Counted from the first letter of the stretch, positions 1-13,722 are shown. The stretch is 64,000 nucleotides of DNA from Aphelocoma coerulescens (GCF_041296385.1 NC_091018.1:2363501-2427500), one strand, 5' to 3'. Numbers and translations are program-made. Notes: generated from the sequence alone by a model not told the origin.

Positions 1-3000
1 ATTTGATGGTCTTAACAACAAAGTGGAAAAAACATCCCGTTCGTTTTTGTACCCAGGAATTGTACATTGGCCCAGTAAAACTGAAAAATGGGAATTAGGT
101 TTAAATTGAGAACGGTGGGTGACCCAGAGAGCACTGAAACCTTTACGTTTGAAATGAGACTGAGGGTGGCTGTCCAGGCACCACGCTAGCCCTTTCCTAG
201 AGCTGTTGGCTGATTTTACCCAAAAAATGGCGTTGAAATCCAGAATAATGAAGTATAGAAGTCCACGAATCAGCCAGAGCAGAGTCTTGCTGCTGAACAG
301 GCACCTGTCTGTGAATCTTGCTGTCACTTCTCTTTGCTGCTTCTAGCATTTTGCATAAAATGGTATCTGATGCTCTTTTTCTCAGGAGAGATGGGAATGT
401 CTTTTGTGGCCAACTTGGCAGGACCACCCTTTTTAAAGGGCTTACCACGAAGATACAGTTCTGTCAAAGGCAGACTGAAGATATTTTGAGAAATCAGCTG
501 CTGAGTAAACCCATGGATTTGTGATGTCAAGTTTCAAGGCAGTGCCTCAGCTGCATTTGATTCTAACAAATTGCACAAGCTTTTGCAAAATTCCCTGTTT
601 AAATTCTTGCTGGCTGTACTGCAGCAGGGTGTGCACACCTGATCCTGCTTATGAGAAGTTTAGATCCATTACCATGTCTGCTTCTGTCCAATTCATATGA
701 AAGAACCCCTTGAAGTTAATTAATGTTGCATCAAAAAGCCATGTATTAAGGTTAAAGTGGAAATGCTGGTTTTCATTCACTACCTTAAAGCTATCCTGGA
801 ACACCAGCAGTGTGAATTCAAAAGCGATGTGCAAGGCAAACAGGCATACTGAAAATAACATGAAATATTTGATACCAGAATACATGGTGAATCCAAAGAT
901 ACTTGCTGCTTGTGTCTGTCTTCATTATTTTGTGAGACCTTTAAGAACCACAAATGCCAACGTGGAGACAGAATATCAAGACATCCCAAGGGTAAGTTGA
1001 ATAGAAATTCCCTAGAGCCTATAAATCTATTTGAAGGTGATAACCTAATCACAAGTATGCCTGTCAAATCTCAAGGAAAGTGATCAGTAAAACAGTAATT
1101 CTATAAAATATGGACTTTTACTTATCTGGCTTGACCTTTCCTCCTGCTCTTTAACCCTTCTGCCCTTCAAGTCTCAAAAAATGGTTGCATACAAAGGATA
1201 ATATAATACAGGCTTGTACTTGATGAGCAGGAGATGTTGAGCACTTCAATGCCACATTGAATCCTTCACCCACTGAGGATCTGTTTGTAAGGCAACATCA
1301 TGAAATGAGCATAATGTGGTTGTGTTCCATTGACCATTTGTCCCTTTGTGAAAAGAAAGGTTCCACGGGACAACAGGCCCTGGATGATGCTTTGAAGCTC
1401 AATTTTGGATGCAGTGTGGCCCAAAAGGAGTTAGCTCAGGGTGTGCTGAGCTCTGTACTACCCTAGTTGGACTTTCAGCTTTGGAACTAGGTCATCCCAC
1501 TGTACTACTGAGGTATTTCTGCACTGCCATCCACAGAGAAATACAGAGAAACCCAAAAAACTGAGCAATAAACAATTGGATCAAGGTCAGGACAACAAGC
1601 TGGGTTGTATCACCTTTCTTTAATCAGTGTTGGCCCAGAACCTCTGGTGACCTGGTGGATACCAGCTGTCAATGGAAATGCTTGACCAGCTCCTCTTAAT
1701 GAGAACCTTTGTTTTTCACAGACACGCTTAATAAACATTACAATTAAATTCATGGACCAATCAAGGATCCTTAATGATGGAAAGGATGATTAAATCTTAA
1801 AATTAACTAAGTGACAGAGAAATTAAAAAATACCAGCAGTCCTTAATGATACGACTTTTTATAAAAAACTGGCAATGCAAATCAAGGAGTTGCACACTAA
1901 ATTCAACACAAACTTATTAATTTGAAGGAAAAAAAAAAACCTAGATTTTTTTTCTTGCATTAATTAACTTCCATTTATTCAATAAAATAGCAAACATCAA
2001 TGTTTGCATGAGCAGTATTTCACATATAGGAAAATATCATATTCACTTGATTTGTGCTACTTGTAGTTGGAGTAATGATACTATCAAGTTCTACAGATTC
2101 ATGTCACTATGTTCATGATACTCCCATTAATTCAGCAGGTAAAGTAATATAAAAACATGCATATAAGGGACTCTATATGAAAACTGAAAAGTGGTTTAAC
2201 AATTTTGCTTTTAGCTGCTAGTCAGTCTTTATTACAAAAAATCCAATATACCATAAATTGCACTAATGTATGAGTATATAAAGTCTCTCTTGAGTGATAA
2301 GTAATTAAAAGTCAGGGAAAAAAATTCAGAGAAGGACCCAGACGAGCCTATAAGAAATACCTTGGTTTGTCTTTATTTGGCAAGGGGAGAGTGAAGAGGG
2401 ATGTACATGTGAACATATGTAAATGTCTTAAGGAATGATTAATGGCTATACATACTAAAAAGGCACCTGAATTATTTAGAATGTATTTGTAGTGAGCTTC
2501 CAGGTTTCTGCCTGGCACTTTAGTAAGGTGTACTTGACAATGATTTGTGCTTGTTAGGTGTACTGCTGGATTGGGAAGATATTGGAGAAGAGATGAAGAA
2601 GTTGCAGTGCATTTCTCTTTCTGATGCTCACCTGAACTTGAACTTCCAGTCATATATTTTTATGTGTTACTATTTACTTGCTTGTAATGACATATTTGGG
2701 CTATGAAAGCTGTACTTGTTAAAATGGGTGATTGAGTGAGATCACTGGGTGAAGTCTAGGAAAAAGTGCTCAAAGTCTTTTGAATTGCCAGCCTAGATGG
2801 CAATCATCTGAACAACAACCACGGTGAAGGGAATTTGAGGGTCCTCAGAGCACATCAGCTGCTGCTTCCCTGTGTTGGTTTCCTGAGGGTCAGCCCTGCT
2901 GAGCTTTTCCTGAGCAGCTGAGGCCTTACCTTTGAGTCTGCTGTGTGTTTATTCCTCCATCAGGTAAGAAAAGTCTCATCTCTGGCTTTTATCTCCCCGG

Positions 3001-5589
3001 TGTGCTTTGGTTATGGCTGCTCCATCTGACTCCTTGTTCTGTCCACCTAATTCTGTGTGCTGCCATTTACCCCAGCTGTGGCCCTGTATTACAGTTGGTG
3101 GGAAAATTCCATATATTGTCCATCACAGGACTCTGTTGTAGGATCAGCTTCTGTCTGACTATGGTACTGACTGTATTTTTACCTTTTAAAATTACTTCAG
3201 AGGTCTTTAACTGAAAGACTGGGGTTAAGCATTAAAATGTGTTTCTGGCCATGGAAATTCTTGTGTGTCCCATTTCTTCTGTCCTGCTGCATTATCACTG
3301 CCAACTGGCTACTCCTCCCCTTACACTCCATGGAATTGTAATTACAGGTAATAGGGCTTTATTTGCTATATGTTGTTTAACTGTTAGTAAAAAGTCCCAA
3401 AAGGTTAAACTTGGTTGAGAGGAGACTGACCCCAAAGTACTTTTCATGAGGATCAAGTCTTGACTCAAAGTATGAGATGGTTTTCCTTTCCACAGAAAAA
3501 GAACAAATTTCTTCTTCCCCACAACGTGGAAATTATATACTTGATATTTTCCCTGAAAAGTACAGCAGGTGAATAGTTCAGCAGTTATGCTAAAAGACCT
3601 CATTAGGCAAGATAATTAAATGTGGCTGGAGCAGGCAGCTCTTTATTTCTGGTGCAGAAGTTGACTTTTAGTTGACTTATCCTGAAGATGTATATGTGTG
3701 CCTTTTTGCATGCTGGAGACTCGCTTACCACCAAAACAATTTCAGTGGCATTATGGAATCATACCTATTCCAGAAATGTGCTGGTTTGGTTTTAAAATGT
3801 TATTTTATTTTGGTTTATTTTGGTTTTCTGCTGCAATCTTATTCAGTGCCATCTTCAGCTTGCTTTTCTCTATTTTGTTTCTGGTTTTAGGCTGTACTAG
3901 AGAGAACATAAGTTTTTAAATATTTCTGAGAGACCAGGTCCACTTCTGATGATGCATGCTGCAAACAATTGACATTTGCTCGATCTATTACTACTGCAAA
4001 GAGAAACATCCATAGAGACTCATAAAGAAAGGAAATATTTTTCCAGACACCCCTTTGGGGAGTTCAGATACTTTGGCTTTTCAACTACAGACCTTTTTAA
4101 ACTAAATTTATATAAAAGTACTATAGCTTAACCAACATATTTCTAAGGAAGTCTTCTGGATTTTATCAAGTTACAGAAAATCCAAATGACACATGATTAT
4201 TATGCTCTTTTCAGTTATAGATTGAAAAATGCATTTATCAAGTGCTTAAGGCCATCTCAGCCATCCACCTATCCAGATGGAGGATATTCCTTGTTGTCAG
4301 AGGTATAATAAAATAACAGGATTATTGCCATAGCACATTTTGCTTTCTTAAGTGCAAGCTTTTCTCCTCTTAACTTGATTTCTGATTGCCAAAGCTTATT
4401 TCATCAGGAGAGACATCTCCTGAATACTGTACTTTATCTATTTAATTGTGTTTAGGTTTGTGAGGGTAAACCAGAGTGTAATTAACTTCCAGGAATAAAA
4501 GACATTTTATGATTTCCAGTAGCTGGAAAAGGACAGGCACACTCGTAGCATGTGCTGCAAACAGGCAGCTGAAAGTCCTTGAGACCAGAGCTGCACCTCT
4601 CCTCTCCTGGAGTAAGCAATGGCCCAAGCATTCTCTTTGCCTCCCCCAGTCTGAACTGGAAAACATGTGAAATTATGTTATTTGTAAGAGTGCTGTCATA
4701 AAAGGAATATTCTGTGCTCCAGAATTCTGTTTGTCCAGACTTGAAGTCTGTCTTTTATGACATTTTCGACTAAGTGAAAGTAAAATTAAAATAAGGATAC
4801 AGTAAAGTAAAATGTATCAATTTACTTGACATTGTGGATTATTTCCAGTCAGTTGCAAAGTGTTTGTATCCTATAACTGTAGTAATAATTTTTTAAAGAC
4901 TTTAAGACCATAAAATCAAAACTTTTGATCATTTTAGTTTATTTAATTAGGATATAACCTCTAGGATAATTTTGCAGGGTATTTTTACCACTGAGGGGCT
5001 GTAAGGGATTCCAGATTTTGCTCAGTATTTTACATTTAACTGATTAACATTAATATTCTGGATTTCGAAAGCATATTGAGATAACCTATTGCCCTGACAT
5101 TTTTTAGGATTTATTTGTCTGCCAGGATGATGTGGGAGTTGTGTGGAAGGACTTTTTGAATGAGTTTGGGTTTTATCACATCTGAAAGAAAAATTTGAAT
5201 TGTTTTTGAAATTGATTGCAAAATATTTTACTGCCATAATTTTTAGGACAAGGGGAGACTTTTAAAGTGTAATGTCCTTAATAGTAGGCAATTAATAAGT
5301 AGATAAAGTGGGAAGAAAAAATTGAATTCAGTTTTTAACTGATTTACTCTTAGTCATTCTCTATCAGTGTTGCAGAAAAATCATTAAAAAGCTGAGACCA
5401 TTTCCTGTAATGCAGGAAAGGATGGGAATATTCTTAATAAAAAAATATAAGCAGTTAGAAGCAATGCTTAATTTTTCAGCAAATTTATTAATATACTGAA
5501 GATTTTTAAAGTCCTATTCCCAGCATATATATGGTAATACACTTTATTACCTTGTTTGTGGGTAGGATGAGTTGCAGCATCGAGTTTAT
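1..5589. other. Unannotated AT-rich non-coding stretch
   Basis: No gene or recognised repeat is visible. Open frames on both strands are short and overlap in several frames, as expected by chance. On the minus strand between about 885 and 442 one frame is broken by only two stops, but nothing in its translation is recognisable. Around 1740-2000 the DNA is very AT-rich, with an A11 run (1929-1939) close to a T-run. A FOX-like dyad at 1990-2007 is listed separately. Two small dyads occur near 4.0 kb: GGAAATATTTTTCC at 4031-4044 and CCCC-TTT-GGGG at 4050-4060. Confidence 0.6.
1990..2007. promoter_or_regulatory. Inverted pair of forkhead-like sites (perfect dyad)
   Basis: GCAAACAT and ATGTTTGC form a perfect 8-bp inverted repeat separated by two bases. 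Each arm contains GCAAACA/TGTTTGC, which fits the forkhead (FOX) core. The right arm runs on as TTTGCATG, one step from the POU octamer. The dyad is seen directly; binding by FOX or POU factors is inference, and such short motifs also arise by chance. Confidence 0.2.
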
Positions 5590-6077
5590 TGTTCAATTTT
5601 GGGCCCCTCATGACAAGAGGGACGTTGAGGGGCTGGAGCATGTCCAGGGAAGGGAATGGAGCTGAGAAGGGTCTGGAGCACCAGGAGCATCTGAGGGAGC
5701 TGGGAAAGGGGCTCAGCCTGGAGCAAAGGAGGCTCAGGCAGGACCTTGTGGCTCTGCACAACTCCCTGAAGGTTGGTGCAGCTGGGGGGATCAGGCTCTT
5801 TTCCCAGGTAAGAATTGACTGGACAAGAGGAAATGGCCTCAACTTACACCAAGGGAGGTTTAGATTGGATATTAGGAAAAAAAATTCCCAGAAAGGGTTG
5901 TAAAGCACTGGAACAGGCTGCCCAGGGAAGTGGTGGAGCCACCATCCCTGGAAGTGTTCAAGAAGGATGTGGCACCTGAGGACATGGTTTAGTTGTGAAC
6001 ACGGTGGTGGCACTGGGTTGATGCTTGAACCTGATGGTCTTAAAGTGCTTTCCTGACCCTATTGATTCTGTGGTTCC
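5590..6077 (+). mobile_element. CR1 LINE 3' end, 5'-truncated (about 490 bp)
   Basis: This is the 3' part of a CR1 non-LTR retrotransposon in sense orientation. Landmarks in order are a 'ttttgggcccctcatgac' block (about 5596), 'gggagctgggaaaggggctc' (about 5694), 'gaggtttagattggatatta' (about 5856), 'ggaacaggctgcccaggga' (about 5910) and 'ccaccatccctggaagtgtt' (about 5939). It ends in a decayed 'attgattctgtggttcc' octamer tail (to about 6077). It has no reverse-transcriptase or endonuclease coding region, so it is a dead 5'-truncated copy, the usual fate of CR1 insertions. Compared with the remembered consensus it seems to lack a short piece near 5675. The minus-strand open frame at 5468-6013 (181 codons) is only the antisense of this GC-rich repeat. 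The CR1 call is secure; the subfamily is not assigned. Confidence 0.93.
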
Positions 6078-9000
6078 AGGAATCTGGTGCATGGCAGCAT
6101 CGAAATGCTGCTAGGAACCTCTCTGAGCAGTTCATTGGAAACCTCCTCCCTCAGGTCGGGGTGCTGTCAGCCTCTGCACCTTCCTACCTTGTCCTGTCTG
6201 TCGTGGTGCTTGAGGGAAAATGTTATGGGCACTCCTTGAGGCCGGGCATTGCTAACAGGTTCCTCACCACAGTGCAGCAAAAATACACATTCCTACTCTG
6301 ACAAACTTTTATTCCGTATGTTAGCTGCTTCCTGAATCCATATTTTCTTTCTACCTTACCTCATAAGGGATAATCACCCCTTGCAAAAGGAGTCTTGCTG
6401 GGAGCTGAGGCTTCCCTGATCCTGGTGTAGCTCAGAGTGTGACCTGCTCTGTTTATTCAGAGTGTGACTTTACCAGGTTGTGAAGCATAGCATGTGATCA
6501 CTTACAGATTAAGTGGACTTGTGCTTGAAATACAATGATCATTTGATACTTCTTAATATGTTCTCTCCCTGACTGGCTTCTTAAAATACGAAGCTGTCAT
6601 GGTTACATGTGCCCGTTTGTGTAATCAGATGGTGGCACCTTCCTTGTTCAGTCTTTGAGGAGTCTGGGTCATCTGTGAGTTCTGCTACATTTTCTGTGCA
6701 AATGGCAAGTTGCATATTTTGCTTCTTACAGCTTCCTCTTTCATTGTCAGTTCATAAATTTCATGAGGTCAAAAAAAAAATTACATAGAGAGGACAAAAC
6801 TTGTTTGTTTATCAGCTAGAAAGACAGTTTATAAAACCAAGAAGCCAATATTTTCACTCAGGTAGAAGCAGAAACAGTTTGTGTAACCAATCTGCATTTA
6901 GAGATTCATTATACTTCTGAAGATCAGTGAAATTTCCAGAAAAAAATATAACTTTAAATAAAAATTATACAGTATTGAAAATGTACGGTGTTAATGTTTT
7001 GATTTAGACATTTCAGGTTAAGTGTGGGTTTTGTGATTATGTTTTTGACTTTTAAATAAATGTATTTTTAGTACAAAGCCTCCTTTCAAAAAGACATCTT
7101 GTGTTTATCAACAGAAATAGAAGTGCATTTGTTGAATTAATATCTTATCTAGTAAATCAGGAGATTGAGAGGCTGTTATCTTCAAGATGTTCGTATATGT
7201 CTGTGAATCATGTAGACATTTCTGGTTATGATCATCTTGTTAATTCTGAATCCAACTTTTGCTTCAGCCTTTCATCTCCTGTTTGGCTTGCCAAGTAATT
7301 GAGTGCCAACCGAATGCATTCATCAGAAATAATTTAGCTCCCTATTGAAAGCTTTTATAAAATGTCCAATATTGTGTGAGCCCAGCTCTTTGTAAAGTTG
7401 CACCAACACAGAAATTTTCACTTGAAAAACTCTGAAGACCATCTTTGCATCTTTGTTAGTTCAAATTATATTTTTCCTGCATCATCATCCTTATATAGTC
7501 AAGAAAAACTTAAGGCAACACATGCTTGTTACTTGATTATTGAAAGGAAAGATTTTTGTTGAAATTTTATATCCTTGTAAATATCACCCAGGTGTGAAAA
7601 TATGTACTCAAGTCTTCCTTTGTTAAGCTTTTATCTGTAACAGCTGCATCACCTGACAATATTTTTCAGAGATAAATATGCATCACTTTCTCTCTTTACA
7701 CACTGATTAAGCAAGGTTTTCTCCAGAATATATAGACTAAAGAGAGTCTGGAATAAGAATCTTTTACTCAAGAGTAGATCCTCTGTTAAGACCTCTGTTT
7801 GACTTTTTCAGTAGGAGCTGAACACTATATCTGTATTTTTCTTACTATTTAATTATTTTTTATTAGAAATTTTATGTTTTCTGATGGAAACAAAGGGGAC
7901 CTGCAGTGCATTAGGGGGATATCTCTCAGGAATGTCTCATTTTGTCACCAAAGAAAATATTTGTTGTAAAAGACCTCTGAATTACTGGTGGTTCATCAAA
8001 CATGAAAAATTGCTACTTGTACCTTCCCCTTCAACTTTTTAACAGCTTAAGAGATTCATCATCCAAACTTCTGGTGGCTGGGAGCCCATCCTTGCCACTC
8101 TTTATCTTTATGATCCCAGATTCCCAAACAGCCAATCTTATTAAACAATATCTCTACATGCCAAGAAACCTCGTTTGTGTTTGCCAAGCCTTGAAGAGGA
8201 AACCCATTCCTAATATAAAATTTTGTGACAGTGGAGACCTGTTAGAAAAATCTGCTTGATTCCCACTGATAAGGGTACCTGCAATTTTGTCAGAGGGGGG
8301 AGAAGGAATACTCAGAAATAATGTAGGTGGTTAATGTTAATTTTATACATCTGTCATTGCCTTTCCCAGCAGTAGTTTAAACATCTGCAAAAGATGGTTA
8401 TCCATACAGGACCTATTTCTAGAACCCTTTTAATAAGGAACAGGTTGTATTCTCACACCCAACAATGGACAACGTGGTTGAAAACCTAAGGGTTTTGCCC
8501 AAGCAACAGTTCTTTAGAAATGCCATCTTTCTGTAGAGAAAGCAAACTCCAATTTTAGGCCCCAAAAGTTTTTCTCGAGTCACGCAAATACTTTTTTCTA
8601 AGTAAAGTTAAAGGCTGTACATCCTTGGATAAGCATCTGGTTTTTACAGTGCAAACAATGATAAAGAAAGCAAAAGCTTGAATAAATCCAGCTACATAAC
8701 ATACAAAATGTCATGGCAGCAAAAAAAAAAGTTCCAAGTCTTCAGAAGATCTAGTGCTAATTTGATGCCTTTGTGAAGAATGTTTTAATAGGAAGCTTCA
8801 GCCTGTGACAAATCAAGTGCCTGTGCAGTAAACTGGTTTGGGTTTTTTTTTGGCTGGCTTTTTTTTTTTTTTTTTAAAGTACTTCATTAGGTGTAACTCT
8901 GCATAGGTGTGGATCTTTTGAACTGTCATTTATAAGAAAAAGTGAAAACACTTTGTTATTGTAGAGTCCTATTCAAAGTGCTGGTGGTTGTTACTGGATA

Positions 9001-12000
9001 CAGGAGATCACAAGGTGTTTGCTTGGGGCAGGGAAATCATATCTGCTTTTCTTGACATAATAAACTGTCTCAGAGCACAGAGAGAGGCCAGTTGGCTTCA
9101 GCAGCAAACTGATGTACTGCCTTTCCTGCTATTTCGGTGTGGTGTAGAACAGAGGCCCAATAATGCACAAAGCTGAATATTTTTGGCTGTTGGTTTTTTT
9201 CTGATATGTTTAGAGTATGGGGTTTTTTTTCACTCTACAGTGAAAGTAATGAAAAAAACACAGAACCAGAGAAAACCAAACTGGATGGTTTCTATTTATA
9301 ATCGTAATTTGCTGTTTGAAGAGTAGGGTGCTGAAATGAAAATAACTCTTGACTGATTTTTAATAAAGGATTTGGAACAAAAACTTGTTGGTAAAACATT
9401 AATAAAAAGAAGATGATACAAGCTGTTCATGATTGTTACATGATTCACTCAGGTAACAGAAATTAGCAGTTCTTTGCCTTCTGTCCTTACCTCCATGCCC
9501 TGGGAAGTGTGACATGTTGACCCATGGTGAGGATTTTACTTTAACATGGTTTAGGGTGCTCACTGTTTTAAAATGCTTTCTGGAAAAAGTTTTCCTTGGT
9601 GTTTCAGTCAATGCCAGAATAATAAATGGGAACTGATGAGAAGTAGATACCAAAGAACTTCTAAGCACTTAGTCCTTTAGAAGTTACACTTTTAAAGTTG
9701 TCCAACTTTTAACTTGAAACCAAAAGAAATAGGAACAAGCAATCGAGGCATGGGTGGGATTGCTGATTTTAGATTAGTAAGTCTCAATAAACAGATCAGC
9801 TGGGTTTGAGATCCAAGTGCAAAAGTAGTCTCATGTAGCAGTTGGAAAGGTAAAACCAGATCCCTGACAAGGTAATTGCTCAGGAATGGACAATCAGGTG
9901 GGCACTCAGTAGCCACAGCACAGCAGGGGCATTACAGGCACAAATACAGATGGTCTTTGTTCTCAGGAATGCTTCATGTGTTCTAGTTCAGGGTGTACCC
10001 TATCATTGAACCACACCTCCATTGATTTAAAATCTTTGGCTTAAGCCTTGTGACTTTTATAGTCCAGAGTACAACAGAGCGTGACCAGAGCAAACCTGAA
10101 TCATGGTAGAAAAGAAGAAGTAAGAAGCTCAAGAGCTGAGAAATTAAAAAAAGCTTCTGCCCTGAGATTTCCACTGTGGGGAGGAAGAGGAGAAAAGGGG
10201 AGACATTAAGATTATTGCCAAGAACCCCCCAAAAAGACAAATTTCGTATTTCACACGAATAGCATTGGATGAGTTTCATGAAAATTTCAGGAATGTTGTA
10301 AGTGGCTGCTCACTTCCCACTCATATCCATGTATATGGCTGTTACACCCTGTTAGCTTTGATTTCATGAGCTCCAGAAAAGCCACAGTGTTTGTCTCTAT
10401 GGTGGTGGCAATGTCTATTAATGTTATCTTTTGTGATTTCATCTTCTCATAATGACTGAGAGCCCTGCTTTAAACTAGCAGTCTGTGATTGTGACTGGTG
10501 AGATAAAAATTTCAGTGAGATAGAGAAAACTCACGCTTCTGTGTGTGACAAATTGCAATGACAAGGCTGTGTTGATAGCAGCTTATGATGTGAAATGAAA
10601 TCACAACCACAATGCCATAAAGATGTGTGCTTAGGGCATCTTTACAGAGCTCCAAGTGAAAGAAGATGTGGTCACAATGCCTGGTAGACACTGTGTTCCT
10701 TCCCTGCACTTCATTTTATTGCTGGAGCTGGCCAGGACTGCTCAATAAAAATACTTCATGCATTTCAGACTTTTTTTCTTTTTTTTCCTGTGGCTTTGCT
10801 GGCTATCTCTATTCCAGCTCCTGTGTGATAGATACAACCAGCTTCTGAAAACAGCTAAATTCATTATACAAATACAATTATTGCTGTAATGTTGAAGATA
10901 GCCACTTGATTTGATTCATTGGATCAGCTGAACAACCCAGTTGAAAAATGGACAAGAGGAAAGGAGAAATAACAGCAGCTACAGAATGCATTCCACAAAA
11001 CTTCAGGGGGTTGCATCAATTCTTTATTCATATTCGCAATTCATAGGACTGACAGTAGAAGCAACTGTGTGAATCTCTTCTGGATATCAAGGGTAAAATT
11101 TGGTTGCCTAAATAATAAAATCTAAAGCTATTTTTTTATATTAAAGACAGCTTTGTGGGGCTGGCAGGTATAGGGATGGATGGGACACCAGCACTCCTCT
11201 GGAGCACCAGCCAGAGGCTACAGATTAAACTGTAAAATGGTACAAGAAACCTGTACTTTCTCCACACAATTACTGAGTAGTGACCTTTAAGGCAGCCAAA
11301 ATTTGGGGTTCTAGGAGGTAAAAAAGTGTCTCTGGGAATGGCAGGAAACAGTTATTGAAAAACTGAAAAGTAATAGGATTCAAAATTTCTATAATTTTTA
11401 ATAATCTCAAAAACTGTTAAACCCCTAAGGGGAAAAAAGAATCTCCAAATCAGGACATACTTTTGGAGGTGATATCCCTCCAGTACAGAGAAATGTGCAC
11501 TCAGAGAACTGCTGTAGATATCCTTGAAATTATTTTAGCTTTCTGATATGATCTACTAAATAAATTGCTATTGGAGAACTGAGTTTTCAGCCTTCTGAAT
11601 AATTAGATCAATAATCAAACGGGGGAAAACAAAAAGAAAACTAGAAAATAATTTCCACACAAGGAAGAGTGTTCATAAATATTATTTTATTTATTAATTA
11701 TTAATTTGGTTTTAGTTGGTTTTTCCTAGCATTACAGTTCTAGTTAAGTGTCATTCAAAGGGTAATTATCAATTACCTCCTCTACAGTTCCTGTAGATGG
11801 TGGTTTGTTTCCTAAGATTCAGGCATGCTATGCTTTCATTCAAAGTTTGGTTTTGTCATTGATTTCTGTCCTATCACTTAAAACAATAAAAAAACATACT
11901 CTTAATGAAGAGGGAAGGGTGCTAACTAATAATTACTATAAACAGCTTTTCTGCTGTTGATTAAAGAACAAGCAGTAACTGATAATGGTGATGCAAACTA

Positions 12001-12497
12001 TATTTTCTACCAATAGGTGCCAGTATAAGCTAATTAAGCTAAAGTATATCATGACAGGTTTAAAGGAGACATTGGAAAAAAATATTTAAAAAATGCCAAT
12101 AAATTCTCTTCATAATTTATCCTTTTGGGTGGGGCATAACCTTTCTCGGGAGTGCTGATGGCAAAGTTTGTGTTCTGTCCCTTCCCTGCTTCTTTTCTCC
12201 CCTCTCCAGTACAGCTGAATACACACATCCCTTGCTTCTGTTGCTAGCTCATAGATTTTGTAATCAGTCTCCTTTTTTAAACCAGAAATTCATTAAAGAT
12301 CTTCATCAGGTAAAATTTAGAGGGGAGAAAACCAGCAGAGAGTGATTGACTACAGCTGAATCCTGCCCGTGCAGGTTTCAGCTGCTGGACTTAACTCATA
12401 GCAAAGAAATATTTATTGTGGAAGAACAGAGTTAACACTCACTGCACTTCAGTCAGATTTTCCATTTTAAGCATTATAAAGGTACACCTCAAACTTG
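6078..12497. other. Unannotated non-coding stretch
   Basis: No gene, RNA or transposon is recognised in about 6.4 kb. The content is AT-rich single-copy-looking DNA with short homopolymers, for example T17 at 8859-8875 preceded by a T-run at about 8843. Open frames reach at most about 100 codons and have no recognisable motif. The interval may hold diverged repeats too old to recognise by eye. Confidence 0.55.
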
Positions 12498-12537
12498 GCC
12501 TCACAGAGCATGGTGAGGCAGCCTCACGTTTCGTGAG
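12498..12537. repeat. Alternating inverted repeat (four arms in 40 bp)
   Basis: GCCTCAC (12498-12504) is followed by its exact reverse complement GTGAGGC (12513-12519). Then comes GCCTCAC again (12521-12527), and then CGTGAG (12532-12537), which pairs with CTCACG (12523-12528). The middle two arms also form a 15-base palindrome with one central base, GTGAGGCAGCCTCAC (12513-12527). Three mutually exclusive hairpins are therefore possible. The arms are seen directly; a function is unknown. Confidence 0.6.
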
Positions 12538-13544
12538 CAAAGCCCTGCAGTGTCACTCTGCATAATTTTTTGTGCAGCCTTCCCCTGTTTGGTGCCCTGC
12601 TGTAGATATCTGTAGCCAACCATGTAATTTAATCTCATTCCTATTCAGTCTTAATGGAGAGATGACCTTTCAGCAGATTAGAATTGATTTGTTTATAAAT
12701 CTGCTAGTCTTGTCAAAGCTTTGTTGTTACAGACAATAATTTTGCTATCATCTGCCTGATACTTATCAGTGTGTCATAGCAGCTGTAATGATCTTTTTTT
12801 TTTTTTTACCTATTTTTCAGCTCTGCTTGGAGCCACCTTCACTGGTGAAGCATCTCTCTGTCTACCACAGGAAATGTCACTGTTCCTTCTCTTTAATTCC
12901 TCAAATCCCCTCTCATTTTTAAATATGCTGAAGAAGGCCAGATCAAACAGGAGAATATGAAAGGAAAGAACTTGTCAACACCAACAGTGTTTTTCAGCCC
13001 AAATTTTGCTTTCTTTTCTGTTGGCTTTGTGCTAGACATGGTTGTATCACAGTTACATTATCTGTAGAGACTCTGTTGCTCCTGTAGAAATTCAGATTGT
13101 GTCATTGCTGCTCTCCGTGGCACTCACCAGATTGAACCCTTCACCCATTTTACAGCCTGTCTTCACTTTCTCAGGGTTGTTTGGGTGGGGAGTTTCTCTG
13201 GATCTATTTTTAATTGAATTGAACCTATGACAATACTCTTGTTCTCTGTAGGCTGCTTTTGCAATGGGGAAATGGAATGCACTTCCCAGATTTAATAGGA
13301 AACATGGCATTAATTGCCTTGCAGCTTTTCAGTGCTGATTGTGAGTTTCATATCACACCAGCCTTACAAGCATACAGGTGTTTGTACAGAAAGGCAAATT
13401 TGGAGAACTAATAAGATGAAATGTGCTGAGGAGCATCCTGTTGGTGGCAGCAATAACTTACATTTAACTTGTTAGAAGTTGTGAAGGTGACAGAGCTCCT
13501 TTGCAGTCTGTGGTGCCTGTGTGGAATAATGGGCTTGCTGTGCA
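12538..13544. other. Unannotated non-coding stretch
   Basis: Nothing recognisable as a gene or repeat. There is a T14 run at 12794-12807. Two short open frames overlap on opposite strands around 13042-13310, and neither resembles a known protein. Confidence 0.5.
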
Positions 13545-13690
13545 TTTGAACGCTCCACATTGATCCTTATCTCTTAATAGCTATTTAATCCAGACTTAAA
13601 ATCACACGACGGGTGTAATGTACAGCTAATATCTTGCATAAGCTCATTAATCTGGACTAAAGAGTAGTGATATGCCAGAGATGTTTGTAG
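13545..13690. promoter_or_regulatory. Candidate conserved regulatory element rich in homeodomain cores
   Basis: The block carries about five TAAT/ATTA cores and an isolated CpG pair ('cacacgacgggtg', about 13603) in otherwise CpG-poor DNA. It also has an imperfect inverted repeat: TTAATCCAGA at 13585-13594 and TCTGGACTAA at 13651-13660, 9 of 10 bases complementary. TAATCC is the core bound by K50 homeodomains (OTX/PITX class). The motifs are seen; that this is a conserved enhancer is inference from appearance only. No alignment was possible. Confidence 0.25.
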
Positions 13691-13722
13691 TTCCAGAAAA
13701 ATTACCCTGATTCTGGTGTTCA

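Noticed and set aside
442..885. Minus-strand frame of about 148 codons with only two stops, and neighbouring frames that read somewhat protein-like (possible old pseudogene).
   Set aside because: No part of any translation is recognisable, frames overlap on both strands, and runs with this few stops occur by chance among many windows of this size.
5468..6013. Longest open frame in the window, 181 codons on the minus strand.
   Set aside because: It is the antisense of the GC-rich CR1 3' end.
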